Source: Halomonas sp. I5-271120 (GTDB taxonomy: Bacteria > Pseudomonadota > Gammaproteobacteria > Pseudomonadales > Halomonadaceae). Taken from it: DNA of 64,000 bases. Where the stretch lies: positions 1,860,001 through 1,924,000 of the forward strand of contig NZ_CP130701.1 in assembly GCF_030553075.1 (NCBI RefSeq). Direction: 5' to 3'. Both the position numbers and the translations under genes were made by a program. Below the pieces are notes generated by a model. That model worked only from the letters and a program-made list of their open reading frames with translations. It was not told the DNA's origin and ran no database searches. Positions 28,557 through 37,435 of the stretch are shown one piece after another (the stretch's first letter is position 1; each line of letters starts with the position of its first letter).

Positions 28557-29645
28557 TCAGGCGATCGAGTCAGACGTGGTTGGCGATGCGGAAATCGTTG
28601 CCTGGGATGCGTTGCCGCAGGATTCGCGGACCTGAAGCCGCGGGGCCAACACGACCTGCTCGCGGGCCCCGTCGGGATCGGCGATGCGACGCAGCGCGAG
28701 GCGTGCGGCTTCTTCGCCGATGGCATAGGGATGGGTGGCGACACTGGTCAAGGCCGGGTCGCTGAGCGCGGCCTCCTCGACGTCATCGGTGCCGATTACC
28801 GCGCAGTCAACGCCGGGGGTCAGGCCCATTCGCTTGAGGCCGAGCATGGCACCGAAAGCCATCAAATCGTTGTGGCAGATCACCGCCGTGGGGCGGGGTG
28901 TTTCCTGCATCAGCGTTTCGATTAGCTCGAGGCCTGCACGACGCGTCACCTGTCCGCGCATTAGGCGCTGATAGGCGAGGTTGTGATGGGAGAGGGCCTC
29001 TGAATAGCCCTGCCAGCGCTCCTGGGTCGCCGAGTGTTGGGCATGGCCGCCGAGAAAGGCGATGCGGCGATGCCCCAGGCCGACCAGGTGGTCGACGGCC
29101 TGGTGTACGCCGCGGGCGAAGTCACTGCTGGTATAGTCGAAGGGCGGCTCGCCGATATGGCGCAGAACCTGCACACAAGGCAGCGACCAGTTGGCCAGGG
29201 TATCGATCAGCGAAGGAGGAGTGCCTTCGGCCGGACACAGCAGGATGCCGTCGACGCGATGCTCGCGCATGCGCTCAAGGAAGCGCTGCTGGCGTTCCGG
29301 GGAGTCCTCACTGTTGGCCAGGAAAGAGACGTAGCCCTCGCGATTCAGGGCCGCATCGATGCCTGCCACCATGGCGCCGAAGAAGGGGTTGGCGATGTCG
29401 TAGACCACCACGCCGAGCGTTGCAGTACGGCTGCCGCGCAGCGCGGCGGCACCGCGATTGTAGACATACCCCAGTTCCTTGATGGCGGCTTGAACCTTGA
29501 GGCGGGTGCGATCGGCGACCAGTGGGCTTTCGCGTAGCACCAGCGACACCGTCGAGCGCGACACCCCGGCATGTGCGGCGATATCTTGCAGCGTGACGCT
29601 GCTGGAATCGCGGCGGCTCGAGGGGTGGACGGTGTCTTGAACCAT
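28557..29645 (-). CDS. LacI-family transcriptional repressor, adjacent to the TRAP operon
   Basis: Start placed at 29645, where GGAG is 7 bp upstream; 362 residues. An upstream in-frame TTG would fall inside the operator. The LacI HTH and hinge are clear (VTLQDIAAHAGVSRSTVSLVLRE, then ...YNRGAAALRG), followed by the periplasmic-binding-protein-like sugar domain (FFGAMVAGIDAALNREGY; VICHNDLMAFGAM; VIGTDDVEEAAL). It lies directly upstream of dctPQM on the same strand. Matching palindromes before this gene and at dctP imply autoregulation and control of the transporter, relieved by the imported substrate or a derivative. Confidence 0.9.
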   Translation of the reverse strand: MVQDTVHPSSRRDSSSVTLQDIAAHAGVSRSTVSLVLRESPLVADRTRLKVQAAIKELGYVYNRGAAALRGSRTATLGVVVYDIANPFFGAMVAGIDAALNREGYVSFLANSEDSPERQQRFLERMREHRVDGILLCPAEGTPPSLIDTLANWSLPCVQVLRHIGEPPFDYTSSDFARGVHQAVDHLVGLGHRRIAFLGGHAQHSATQERWQGYSEALSHHNLAYQRLMRGQVTRRAGLELIETLMQETPRPTAVICHNDLMAFGAMLGLKRMGLTPGVDCAVIGTDDVEEAALSDPALTSVATHPYAIGEEAARLALRRIADPDGAREQVVLAPRLQVRESCGNASQATISASPTTSDSIA

Positions 29646-29684
29646 GCGGTGCTCCATCGGGGCTGAGATAGGTTGAATATGTTT

Positions 29685-29700
29685 TTTGGATTGATCCAAA
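29685..29700. promoter_or_regulatory. LacI-type operator upstream of the LacI gene
   Basis: TTTGGATTGATCCAAA is a 16-bp palindrome with a single central mismatch pair. Its core GGATYGATCC matches the site at 28431-28446. It lies 40 bp before the chosen start. Confidence 0.7.
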
Positions 29701-29840
29701 TCTAGAAGAGCCGCAGCCGATCACCAATTAACCTTTAGTCGTGGCAGATGCCATCGCGGTGACGGCTAGGGGCGTGGTGGCAGGCGACATCAGTGGCCGA
29801 GGGGGTAGCGGGAAGGCGCGCTGCGGCGCTGGCAGTTGGC

Positions 29841-30353
29841 TCAGCCACCGGTGGAGGCAGGGGCGTCGCCAGTGTAAAAGTCGCGCTGGCCCTCGGTGTT
29901 CATGTCGCGCCCGAAGCGCACGACACGATTGCGCCCGCCCCGCTTGGCGGCGTAGACGGCGAGGTCGGCATTGTGGATCAGCACATCGATGTCGTGTGGC
30001 TTGCCGTTCAGCGGGTTGTTGCTGGCCACCCCGACGCTGATGGTCAATTCGAGCTCGAGTACACCGGTTTCCGGCACATGCAGTGGCGTATTGGCGACCG
30101 TTCGGCGCAGGCGCTGGGCGACCTCTTTGGCCAGATCAAGCTCGGTTGAGGGAAGCAGCACCATGAACTCTTCGCCACCGTAGCGGGCGACCAGATCATC
30201 GCTGCGGGCGCATTGGCGCATTATCTCGGCCAGGTGGTCGATGGCGATATCGCCGATGCGATGCCCGTATGTGTCGTTGATGGCCTTGAAGCGGTCGATA
30301 TCGATGAACAGCAGGCTCGCCGTCTGGCTACGATGGCGGGAGGCCGCCAGCAA
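29841..30353 (-). pseudogene. Truncated GGDEF domain (diguanylate cyclase remnant)
   Basis: A frame of 170 residues encodes most of a GGDEF domain: LLFIDIDRFKAINDTYGH, RYGGEEF (active-site variant of GGDEF), and ISVGVA...NADLAVYAAKRGGRNRV. The first helix with the DPLTGLxNRR motif is missing, as is any sensor domain. The only in-frame start is TTG with no ribosome site, and a stop lies about 18 codons upstream. I read it as the 3' remnant of a cyclase gene between kguD and the LacI gene; an intact but minimal cyclase is less likely. Confidence 0.6.
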
Positions 30354-30407
30354 ATTCGTGCCCTCGGCGCGGGTTGTCGGTGACGGCTGAGTGAGCCGTT
30401 AACTCGG

Positions 30408-30439
30408 GCCGTTCGCCGAGATATGCCACGGCGAGCGGC
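30408..30439 (-). terminator. Hairpin downstream of kguD
   Basis: GCCGTTCGCCG (30408-30418) pairs with CGGCGAGCGGC (30429-30439) with one G-U wobble. A second small hairpin (ACGGCT / AGCCGT, 30383-30399) follows. The T tract is weak, so termination is likely but not certain. Confidence 0.5.
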
Positions 30440-30449
30440 TCGGGGGCAA

Positions 30450-31436
30450 TCAGTCGCTGAGTGTTGCCCAGGCTTCGGTGTTAACCGGGCTGATTGGGCG
30501 CTGGCCGCCCAGCGCCAGGGTGATGTTATCCGCGGCCCGCTGGGCCATGGCGGTGCGGGTTTCCACCGTCGCTGAACCGATATGTGGCAGCGCCACCACG
30601 TTGGCCATTTGCGGTAGCGGTGAGTCCTTGGGCAAGGGTTCCTGCTCGAAGACATCGAGGCCAGCGGCGCGAAACTCTCCCTGCTCGAGCGCTGCGATCA
30701 GGGCGGCTTCGTCGACGACCTTGCCGCGTGAGATGTTGATGAATATCGCCGAATGGCGCATCAGCGCGAACTCTCGGGCACCGATCAGACGCTCGGTCTG
30801 GGCGCTGAGAGGCACCGTGACGCAGACGAAGTCGGCCACTTTGAGCAGCTCGTCGAGCTCGCAGCGTCGCGCGCCCAATTCATCCTCCAGAGCCGGCTTG
30901 GGCGAGGCGTTGGAATACAGAACAGGCATGCCGAAGCCGAGTGCGCCGCGTCGAGCGATGGCGGCGCCAATGCGTCCGAGGCCGACCATGCCCAGCGTCT
31001 TGCCGTGAACGTCAGAGCCGAACTGCGCCTCGTCGATGCTTGACTGCCAGTCGCCGCGCTTGACGAAGTCGGCGAGTTCCACGGCACGCCGGGCGGTGGC
31101 CATGATCAGCAAGAAGCCGGTATCGGCGGTGGTTTCCGTCAGCACGTCCGGCGTGTTGCACAGCAGGATGCCGCGCCGGGTAAGCTCATCCACCGGGTAG
31201 TTGTCATAACCCACCGAGATGCTGGCGATGGCCTCAAGATGCGGTGCCTTGTCGAGCAGCTCAGGGGTGATCTTGAGGCTGGCGCCGACCAGCCCGTGCG
31301 CCTGCGCCAAGGCCGCGAGGAAGGCCGGGTCGTCGGCGGATTCCAGTGTGTCGAAATAATCGACGTGGAAGTCGCTGCGCAGCTGGTCAAGCTGGTCGTC
31401 GTTAAGGCGGCGAAACGCCACGATGCGCTTTTTCAT
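30450..31436 (-). CDS. kguD: 2-ketogluconate-6-phosphate reductase (D-2-hydroxyacid dehydrogenase family)
   Basis: Start at 31436 (AAGGAG upstream), 328 residues, the usual length of KguD. Rossmann motif GLGRIGAAIARRG (about 150-162) binds NAD(P)H. The catalytic triad is present: Arg in NISRGKVVDE, Glu in FEQEPLP and His in LPHIGSAT. Expected to reduce 2-keto-6-phosphogluconate to 6-phosphogluconate. Family members include glyoxylate/hydroxypyruvate reductases, so the precise name rests on the preceding kguK and kguE genes. Third gene of the kgu series, 113 bp after kguK, with a 14-bp repeat array between. Confidence 0.82.
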   Translation of the reverse strand: MKKRIVAFRRLNDDQLDQLRSDFHVDYFDTLESADDPAFLAALAQAHGLVGASLKITPELLDKAPHLEAIASISVGYDNYPVDELTRRGILLCNTPDVLTETTADTGFLLIMATARRAVELADFVKRGDWQSSIDEAQFGSDVHGKTLGMVGLGRIGAAIARRGALGFGMPVLYSNASPKPALEDELGARRCELDELLKVADFVCVTVPLSAQTERLIGAREFALMRHSAIFINISRGKVVDEAALIAALEQGEFRAAGLDVFEQEPLPKDSPLPQMANVVALPHIGSATVETRTAMAQRAADNITLALGGQRPISPVNTEAWATLSD

Positions 31437-31491
31437 CTCAATCTCCTTGTGCAAAGGCTGCGGTTTCCCAGGCGTCCGTTCACGTTCGTCG

Positions 31492-31561
31492 GTTCACTGG
31501 TTTTGGATCACTGGCTTCAGTTCACTGGTTTCAATTCAATGGCGTCATTTCACCGGTCTGT
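31492..31561. repeat. 14-bp tandem repeat, 5 units, overlapping the kguK stop
   Basis: Five units near GTTCACTGGTTTCA (GTTCACTGGTTTTG, GATCACTGGCTTCA, GTTCACTGGTTTCA, ATTCAATGGCGTCA, TTTCACCGGTCTGT) lie between kguD and kguK and run through the kguK stop codon (31550-31552). Confidence 0.8.
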
Positions 31562-32539
31562 GGGCGTGTCGATGAGGGCTTCGAGCTGCTCCAGGCGGGC
31601 GCGATGGGGCAGACCCTCCATGTCGCCTCTGACCTGAACCGCCTCGGCGCCGATCAGATTGCCACGATGCAGGGCCTCGCGCGGTGAGCGGCCGTCGAGC
31701 AGGGCGCTGATCACACCCACCGCGAAACCGTCTCCGGCGCCGACGGTGTCGACCACCTCAGCGACGGGGAGGCCGGGCACCATGAGACTTTGTTCCCGGC
31801 CGCCAATCACGCCGCGATAGTAGCTGCCCTCAGGGCCTAGCTTGATGATGACCGCCTTGGCGCCGCGTTCAAGATAGAAGTCAGCGATGTCTTGATGGGA
31901 CGAGAGCCCCGTCAGGCGCTGCCCCTCGGCCAGTCCCGGCAGCACCCAGTCTGACTTGGCGGCCATGGCATTGAGGGTAGTCGCCATCTCGGCATCGCTG
32001 TCCCACAGGCTGGGTCGCAGGTTGGGGTCGAATGAGATGCTGGCGCCAGCCTCTCGTGCCTTGTCGAGCATGTGCCAAGAGAGCTCTCTGCAGCCAGGTG
32101 ACAAGGCCGGTGGAATGCCGGTGGCATGCAGGTGGCGCAGGGCGCCGAAGTCCACCGCTGCCGCATCGTCCGGCGAAAGGTGACTGGCGGCGCTGCCGCG
32201 ACGAAAGTACTCGACGTGCGGGTCGGCGCCATCAGCGGCGCGCTCCTTGAACACGAGCCCGGTCGGATGTTCCGGGTCATTGATCAGGTATCGGCAGTCG
32301 AGGCCTTCGGCTTCCAGGGTTCGACGGATATAGCGACCGAAACCGTCATTGCCGACACGGCTCAGCCAGCCGACGCGCCGACCCAGGCGTGCCAGGCCGA
32401 TGGCCACGTTGGTGTCGGCCCCGGCGATGCGGCGCTGAAAATGCTCGACGTCGGACAGCTCTCCCTGATGTTCGGCAACGAACATTGTCATGGCCTCACC
32501 GAAGGCCAATACCTCTGGTGGCGTGTCGGGTGATCGCAT
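31550..32539 (-). CDS. kguK: 2-ketogluconate kinase (PfkB family)
   Basis: Start at 32539 (AAAGGAGCC upstream), 329 residues. PfkB signatures: GGA-like N-terminal segment RRIAGADTNVAIGLARLG and the C-terminal anion hole with catalytic Asp, DTVGAGDGFAVGVISALLDG. It resembles 2-dehydro-3-deoxygluconate kinases as well as KguK; gene order favours phosphorylation of 2-ketogluconate at O6. It lies 34 bp after kguE and before kguD. Confidence 0.82.
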   Translation of the reverse strand: MRSPDTPPEVLAFGEAMTMFVAEHQGELSDVEHFQRRIAGADTNVAIGLARLGRRVGWLSRVGNDGFGRYIRRTLEAEGLDCRYLINDPEHPTGLVFKERAADGADPHVEYFRRGSAASHLSPDDAAAVDFGALRHLHATGIPPALSPGCRELSWHMLDKAREAGASISFDPNLRPSLWDSDAEMATTLNAMAAKSDWVLPGLAEGQRLTGLSSHQDIADFYLERGAKAVIIKLGPEGSYYRGVIGGREQSLMVPGLPVAEVVDTVGAGDGFAVGVISALLDGRSPREALHRGNLIGAEAVQVRGDMEGLPHRARLEQLEALIDTPTDR

Positions 32540-32573
32540 GAAGGCTCCTTTTGTTGTCAGTTGTAGGTGGTTA

Positions 32574-33458
32574 TCAGTCGTTGATGACTGGCGGTGTGCC
32601 CGGGTCCTGAACGCAGGCATGTAGCTCTCGCAACCGGTTGAGCTGTCCGCGGGTAAAGTCCTGGAGCTGTGGCGACTGCAAGGGATATTCGATGGCCCGA
32701 GTCACGCCCTGAGGAAAGTGCGCCATCAGTCCCTGCCAGCCTTTGAGCTCTTCAGTGTCGGGCACGCTGGCGTGGGGGCGTCCCTGGCTGAATACCACGC
32801 CCTTGCAGTGTAGGTAGCGCACATAGGGCCCCAGGCGCTCGGCAGCGGCCAACGGATCGGCGCCTACCCAGTGCCAGTTGCCGATGTCGAAGGTCATGAA
32901 GAGCGGACAGCCGGCGGCGTCTGCGTCGGCAAGGCTCGCCGCAAGTGGTGCGACGGTGCCGCCGTCCTGAGTCTGATCATTCTCGACCAGCAGCAGCGGC
33001 ATATCGGGGGGCGTCAGCCGTTCGTTCAGGCGTTGCCAGGCGTTGGCGCGAGATGAGGGCGAGGCATCAGGCGGGTACTGACCCAGTGAGAATTTCACCG
33101 CGACCGCGCCCAGACGCCGGCTTTCTTCCAAGCGGGTCATGAGTCCTGATGCAAGGCTGTCGCCGCTCCAGAGTGCGTCTGCAGCAGAGTAGACCAGGCT
33201 CAGTGACTGCTCTGCGCAGGCCTCACCCAGCGCTTCGAAGTCGTCGAAGCCCTCGGGTAGCAGCTCGCGGCGAATCTCTACTCCATCGGCGCCGGCTTCT
33301 TTCAACCGGGGCAAAATAGCCGCCTGGCCGTGCTTGGCGATCAGCGTGTGGCCGAATGCCGAGCTGGCGACCAGCACTGAAGGTGGGCCTGAAGCGCTGA
33401 TGGAGTGCGATGGGAACGTTACCATCGTGGTGCGTGAATCCTGATGAGTGGCCATCAT
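32574..33458 (-). CDS. kguE: KguE-like sugar isomerase/epimerase (TIM barrel)
   Basis: 294 residues of the AP-endonuclease-2/xylose-isomerase-like TIM-barrel family. Recognisable strands and metal ligands: GVEIRRELLPEGF (Glu), LLVENDQTQ (Glu), FDIGNWHWVG (Asp/His) and HCKGVVFSQGRP (His/Lys). In Pseudomonas kgu operons the matching gene (kguE) is the first member; its exact reaction is not well established. AGGAG lies just before an ATGATG pair, so translation may start at 33458 or 33455. An operator-like palindrome sits at 33411-33424, inside the first codons. Confidence 0.78.
   Translation of the reverse strand: MMATHQDSRTTMVTFPSHSISASGPPSVLVASSAFGHTLIAKHGQAAILPRLKEAGADGVEIRRELLPEGFDDFEALGEACAEQSLSLVYSAADALWSGDSLASGLMTRLEESRRLGAVAVKFSLGQYPPDASPSSRANAWQRLNERLTPPDMPLLLVENDQTQDGGTVAPLAASLADADAAGCPLFMTFDIGNWHWVGADPLAAAERLGPYVRYLHCKGVVFSQGRPHASVPDTEELKGWQGLMAHFPQGVTRAIEYPLQSPQLQDFTRGQLNRLRELHACVQDPGTPPVIND
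33411..33424. promoter_or_regulatory. Possible PtxS-type operator at kguE
   Basis: TGGGAACGTTACCA is an imperfect palindrome closely similar to the site in front of the ptxS-like gene (34583-34596). It lies within the first codons of kguE. Confidence 0.45.
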
Positions 33459-33477
33459 GGTCTCCTGGGGCGCAAAG

Positions 33478-33521
33478 CGTTGGTCTAGCGAGGCTTAAGC
33501 GTTGGTTTAGTGAAGTTTAAG
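33478..33521. repeat. 22-bp direct duplication between ptxS and kguE
   Basis: GCGTTGGTCTAGCGAGGCTT plus AA (33478-33499) is followed by GCGTTGGTTTAGTGAAGTTT plus AA (33500-33521), four differences in 22. The second copy contains the ptxS stop codon. Confidence 0.8.
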
Positions 33522-34566
33522 CGGTGCTCGTGGGATGACGTTGGGTCGAGCCGCGGGCTAACAGGCTGGGCTGATAATGGATGCGCCGTGGCGGCGCCGC
33601 CTCGCCACGCGACTCCAAGCGCTGCAGCAGGGTCTCCGCGGCGGCACGACCGATATCCTTGGTGGGCTGGGCCAGCGTGGTGATCCCGGGGGTCACCAGT
33701 TGGCACCAGTCGAGTTCGTCGATGCCCATCAGTCCGATTGTTCCTGGCATCACGCCCTGGGCCTGCAACGCCCGGGTGACGGCGAGCGTGACGTTGCCAT
33801 TGGCGCAGAGCAGCGCCTTGGGGCGCTGGGAGGGGGATGCCAGAAAGTCCGTGATGGCCTTCTCGAGTGATGAGGCGTCCTTGTCCAGCGATAGGCTTAT
33901 CGCCTGCCCCATCAGCCCGCGCCGCTCACGCTGCTGCTCAAAGCGCTCCAGGCGAATCTGGCGTGAACTTGCCTGTGAGGTGGGTTCGCTGAGGTAAAGC
34001 AGATCGCCATAGCCCTGCGACGAGAGGTGATCAAGCGCCATGTCGATGGTCCGGGCGTTATCGAGGCCAACTTCGTCGGCCTCGAGTTCACCCAGTGAGC
34101 GGTCCAGCAGGACCAGCGGCGTTCCCTGCTCGGCGAGCTGCTTGAGCTCGCGGCTGGGCTGACCGGCGGCATTGATCACCAGACCCTCTACCCGGTAGGC
34201 CGCGAGCAGGGCGAGGTGATCGCGCTCTTGAGCCGGGTCGTTGTCGGTGTTGCACACCACCAGTGAGAAGCCCCTCGCCCGGCAGGCCTGCTCGACGCCA
34301 TGCATCACCGCCACCGAGAAGGGATTGAGAATGTCCGCGACGAGCATGCCGATCAGGCGCGAATGGCCTCCCTTGAGGCCGCGAGCCATTTGATTGGGGC
34401 GATAATTCAAGCGCTTGGCGGCACTGGCGATGCGCGTTTGCATCGTTTCCGACAGGCGGTCGCGTTCTCCGCTGAAGTAGCGGGATACGCTGGTCTTGGA
34501 GACGCCGGCCTGATAAGCCACTTCGAGAATTGTGGAGCGGCGCGGAGAAGCCTTGGATGACGACAT
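33517..34566 (-). CDS. ptxS: LacI-family repressor of the kgu genes (PtxS-like)
   Basis: 349 residues. LacI HTH (TILEVAYQAGVSKTSVSRYFSGE), hinge (YRPNQMARGLKGG) and sugar-binding domain (LIGMLVADILNPFSVAVMHGVEQACR; LLCANGNVTLAVTRAL; LMGIDELDWCQLVTPGITT). The WC in the effector pocket and the gene order (regulator, kguE, kguK, kguD) fit PtxS, the 2-ketogluconate-responsive repressor of Pseudomonas. The palindrome at 34583-34596, before its own start, and the similar one at kguE are probable operators. The ribosome site is weak. It leads the kgu genes on the same strand instead of being divergent. Confidence 0.78.
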   Translation of the reverse strand: MSSSKASPRRSTILEVAYQAGVSKTSVSRYFSGERDRLSETMQTRIASAAKRLNYRPNQMARGLKGGHSRLIGMLVADILNPFSVAVMHGVEQACRARGFSLVVCNTDNDPAQERDHLALLAAYRVEGLVINAAGQPSRELKQLAEQGTPLVLLDRSLGELEADEVGLDNARTIDMALDHLSSQGYGDLLYLSEPTSQASSRQIRLERFEQQRERRGLMGQAISLSLDKDASSLEKAITDFLASPSQRPKALLCANGNVTLAVTRALQAQGVMPGTIGLMGIDELDWCQLVTPGITTLAQPTKDIGRAAAETLLQRLESRGEAAPPRRIHYQPSLLARGSTQRHPTSTA

Positions 34567-34582
34567 GCTGTTACCCGATCAA

Positions 34583-34596
34583 TGGAACCGTTCCCA
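34583..34596. promoter_or_regulatory. Operator upstream of ptxS-like gene
   Basis: TGGAACCGTTCCCA is a near-perfect palindrome (GGAAC...GTTCC) 17 bp before the start codon, of the size and symmetry expected for a LacI-family site. Confidence 0.6.
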
Positions 34597-34707
34597 TTGT
34601 AGTCTGTAACTCGTAACCGCTGCTGTCGAGATGAGGTAGACCATGGTCGAGGCATCCATGCCCCGCGATCATGGCCGTTTAGCGTTCGGGAGACTCACTC
34701 AGGCGAC

Positions 34708-34762
34708 GGGCTGAGAAAACGGGCTCAGAAGACGTGCTCAGAAGATGCGCTGCTAAGAAGAC
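34708..34762. repeat. 13-bp degenerate tandem repeat, 4 units
   Basis: GGGCTGAGAAAAC, GGGCTCAGAAGAC, GTGCTCAGAAGAT and a longer last unit GCGCTGCTAAGAAGAC. It lies 14 bp downstream of the ansA stop codon. Confidence 0.7.
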
Positions 34763-34775
34763 GCGGGCCGCTCTG

Positions 34776-35864
34776 TCAGCCAGGACTCATCTCGCCGCGC
34801 AGCGGGGTGGCCAGCGCCGCCCGCAGCCCACCGCCCTTGAGGCCATCGGCGATCAGCACCTGCAGCTTGGTCAGCGCCGCCTCGGGGGTAAGATCCGCAC
34901 CGGCAATCACGCCGGCGGCATTCAGCGCGCCGCCGCTGGCATAGGCGCCCTGAACGACCCGGCCCTGCTGGCACTGGCTGACGTTGAGAATCGCGATGCC
35001 TGCCCGGCTTGCCTGCGCCAGGCGGTCGATCAGCGCGCCGTCAAGACTCGGGGGATTGCCCACACCGTAGGTCTGTAGCACCAGCCCCTTGAGGGCCGGA
35101 TCGCCGAGCACGGCCTCCAGCATGGCCGCTGACAGGCCGGGATGTACTGGCAATATGGCCACCGCGCCGGGCTCAAAGTGACGCGGTGTTACATCCGGGG
35201 TGAACGCGGCGGCGGAATCGCCCTTGGTGCGGGAGTCCGCCTCGGGCTGGCCCGGCGCCAACGCTAGGCCGGGCGTGAAGGACAGGGCGATGCCTGCCTC
35301 GCCGAGCCAGGGAGCATCGGGGGAGTCGAAGGCATCGAAGCCCTGGCTTCGCACCTTGCGCGCCCGATTGCCGCGCAGCAGCCGGTCGTGAAAGGCGATG
35401 CAGACCTCCGGTGGGGCGGCGGGGTCGGCGGCCATCAACAGTGCGGTGGTCAGGTTGTTGATGGCGTCGCTACGCGGCTCGCCGAGCGGGATCTGGGCGC
35501 CGGTGAGCACCACCGGCTTGTCGAGGGGCCCGAGCATGAACGACAGCGCCGAGGCGGTGTAGGCCAGGGTGTCGGTGCCGTGCAGCACGATGAAGCCCTG
35601 ATAGTCGTGCCAGTGCTCGGCCAGTGCCGCGACGATACGGTTCCAGTCCGCCGGGGCCAGATCGGCGCTGTCGATCAGCGGCTCGAGCTCGATGAGGCGG
35701 TAGTCGGGCAGCGCGTCCGTGCCATGGTCGCCAAGGCGTGTGCCTGGGCTCCCGCGGAGATGATGCGCCAGGCGGTCGGGAAAGCCTGCGGCCGGCACAT
35801 AGCCCGTCGCCGAGGGCTGCATGCAGATGGTGCCGCCGGTGTGCAGGATCAGCAGTCGCGACAT
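34776..35864 (-). CDS. ansA: Asparaginase, cytoplasmic type
   Basis: 362 residues, no signal peptide. The first catalytic Thr is in LHTGGTICM (about 9-12) and the second Thr-Asp pair in VLHGTDTLAYTASAL, the two signatures of bacterial asparaginases. The Lys of the second triad is in VLTGAQIPL context or nearby. It converts asparagine to aspartate and ammonia. Its start lies 2 bp after the stop of aspA, so they form an operon that turns asparagine into fumarate plus two ammonia. An insertion (about 195-225, rich in Ala/Pro) is longer than in E. coli AnsA. Confidence 0.9.
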   Translation of the reverse strand: MSRLLILHTGGTICMQPSATGYVPAAGFPDRLAHHLRGSPGTRLGDHGTDALPDYRLIELEPLIDSADLAPADWNRIVAALAEHWHDYQGFIVLHGTDTLAYTASALSFMLGPLDKPVVLTGAQIPLGEPRSDAINNLTTALLMAADPAAPPEVCIAFHDRLLRGNRARKVRSQGFDAFDSPDAPWLGEAGIALSFTPGLALAPGQPEADSRTKGDSAAAFTPDVTPRHFEPGAVAILPVHPGLSAAMLEAVLGDPALKGLVLQTYGVGNPPSLDGALIDRLAQASRAGIAILNVSQCQQGRVVQGAYASGGALNAAGVIAGADLTPEAALTKLQVLIADGLKGGGLRAALATPLRGEMSPG

Positions 35865-35866
35865 GG

Positions 35867-37267
<1,401 letters not shown>

Positions 37268-37297
37268 GGTGTCGTTCACTCAGCAAGCGAAGAATCG

Positions 37298-37349
37298 AGG
37301 CTGTGTCTGAAGAGTCGACGAGCGCAGTACTTTTCAGGCATTGCCTAGG
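37298..37349. repeat. Dispersed element, short (internally deleted) copy
   Basis: The reverse complement reads as the left end of the element at 5924-6066 (GGCAATGCCTGAAAAGTACT...) joined at CGCTCGTC directly to its right end (...GACTCTTCAGACACAGCC). The ~93 bp between the two CGCTCGTC direct repeats of the long copy are missing. It sits between aspA and the terminator of the alanine symporter. Confidence 0.65.
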
Positions 37350-37360
37350 GGGAAAATGAC

Positions 37361-37388
37361 GCGGCCCCGCCCGACCGGGCGGGGCCGC
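37361..37388 (-). terminator. Terminator of the alanine symporter gene
   Basis: A 13-bp perfect stem GCGGCCCCGCCCG / CGGGCGGGGCCGC has a 2-bp loop. On the minus strand it is followed by GTCATTTTCC. It is about 50 bp after the stop codon at 37436. Confidence 0.75.
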
Positions 37389-37435
37389 GTGCGCCTTGGC
37401 GTGCATCCGGCAGGCAGCGCCGGATGGAGCAGGGC

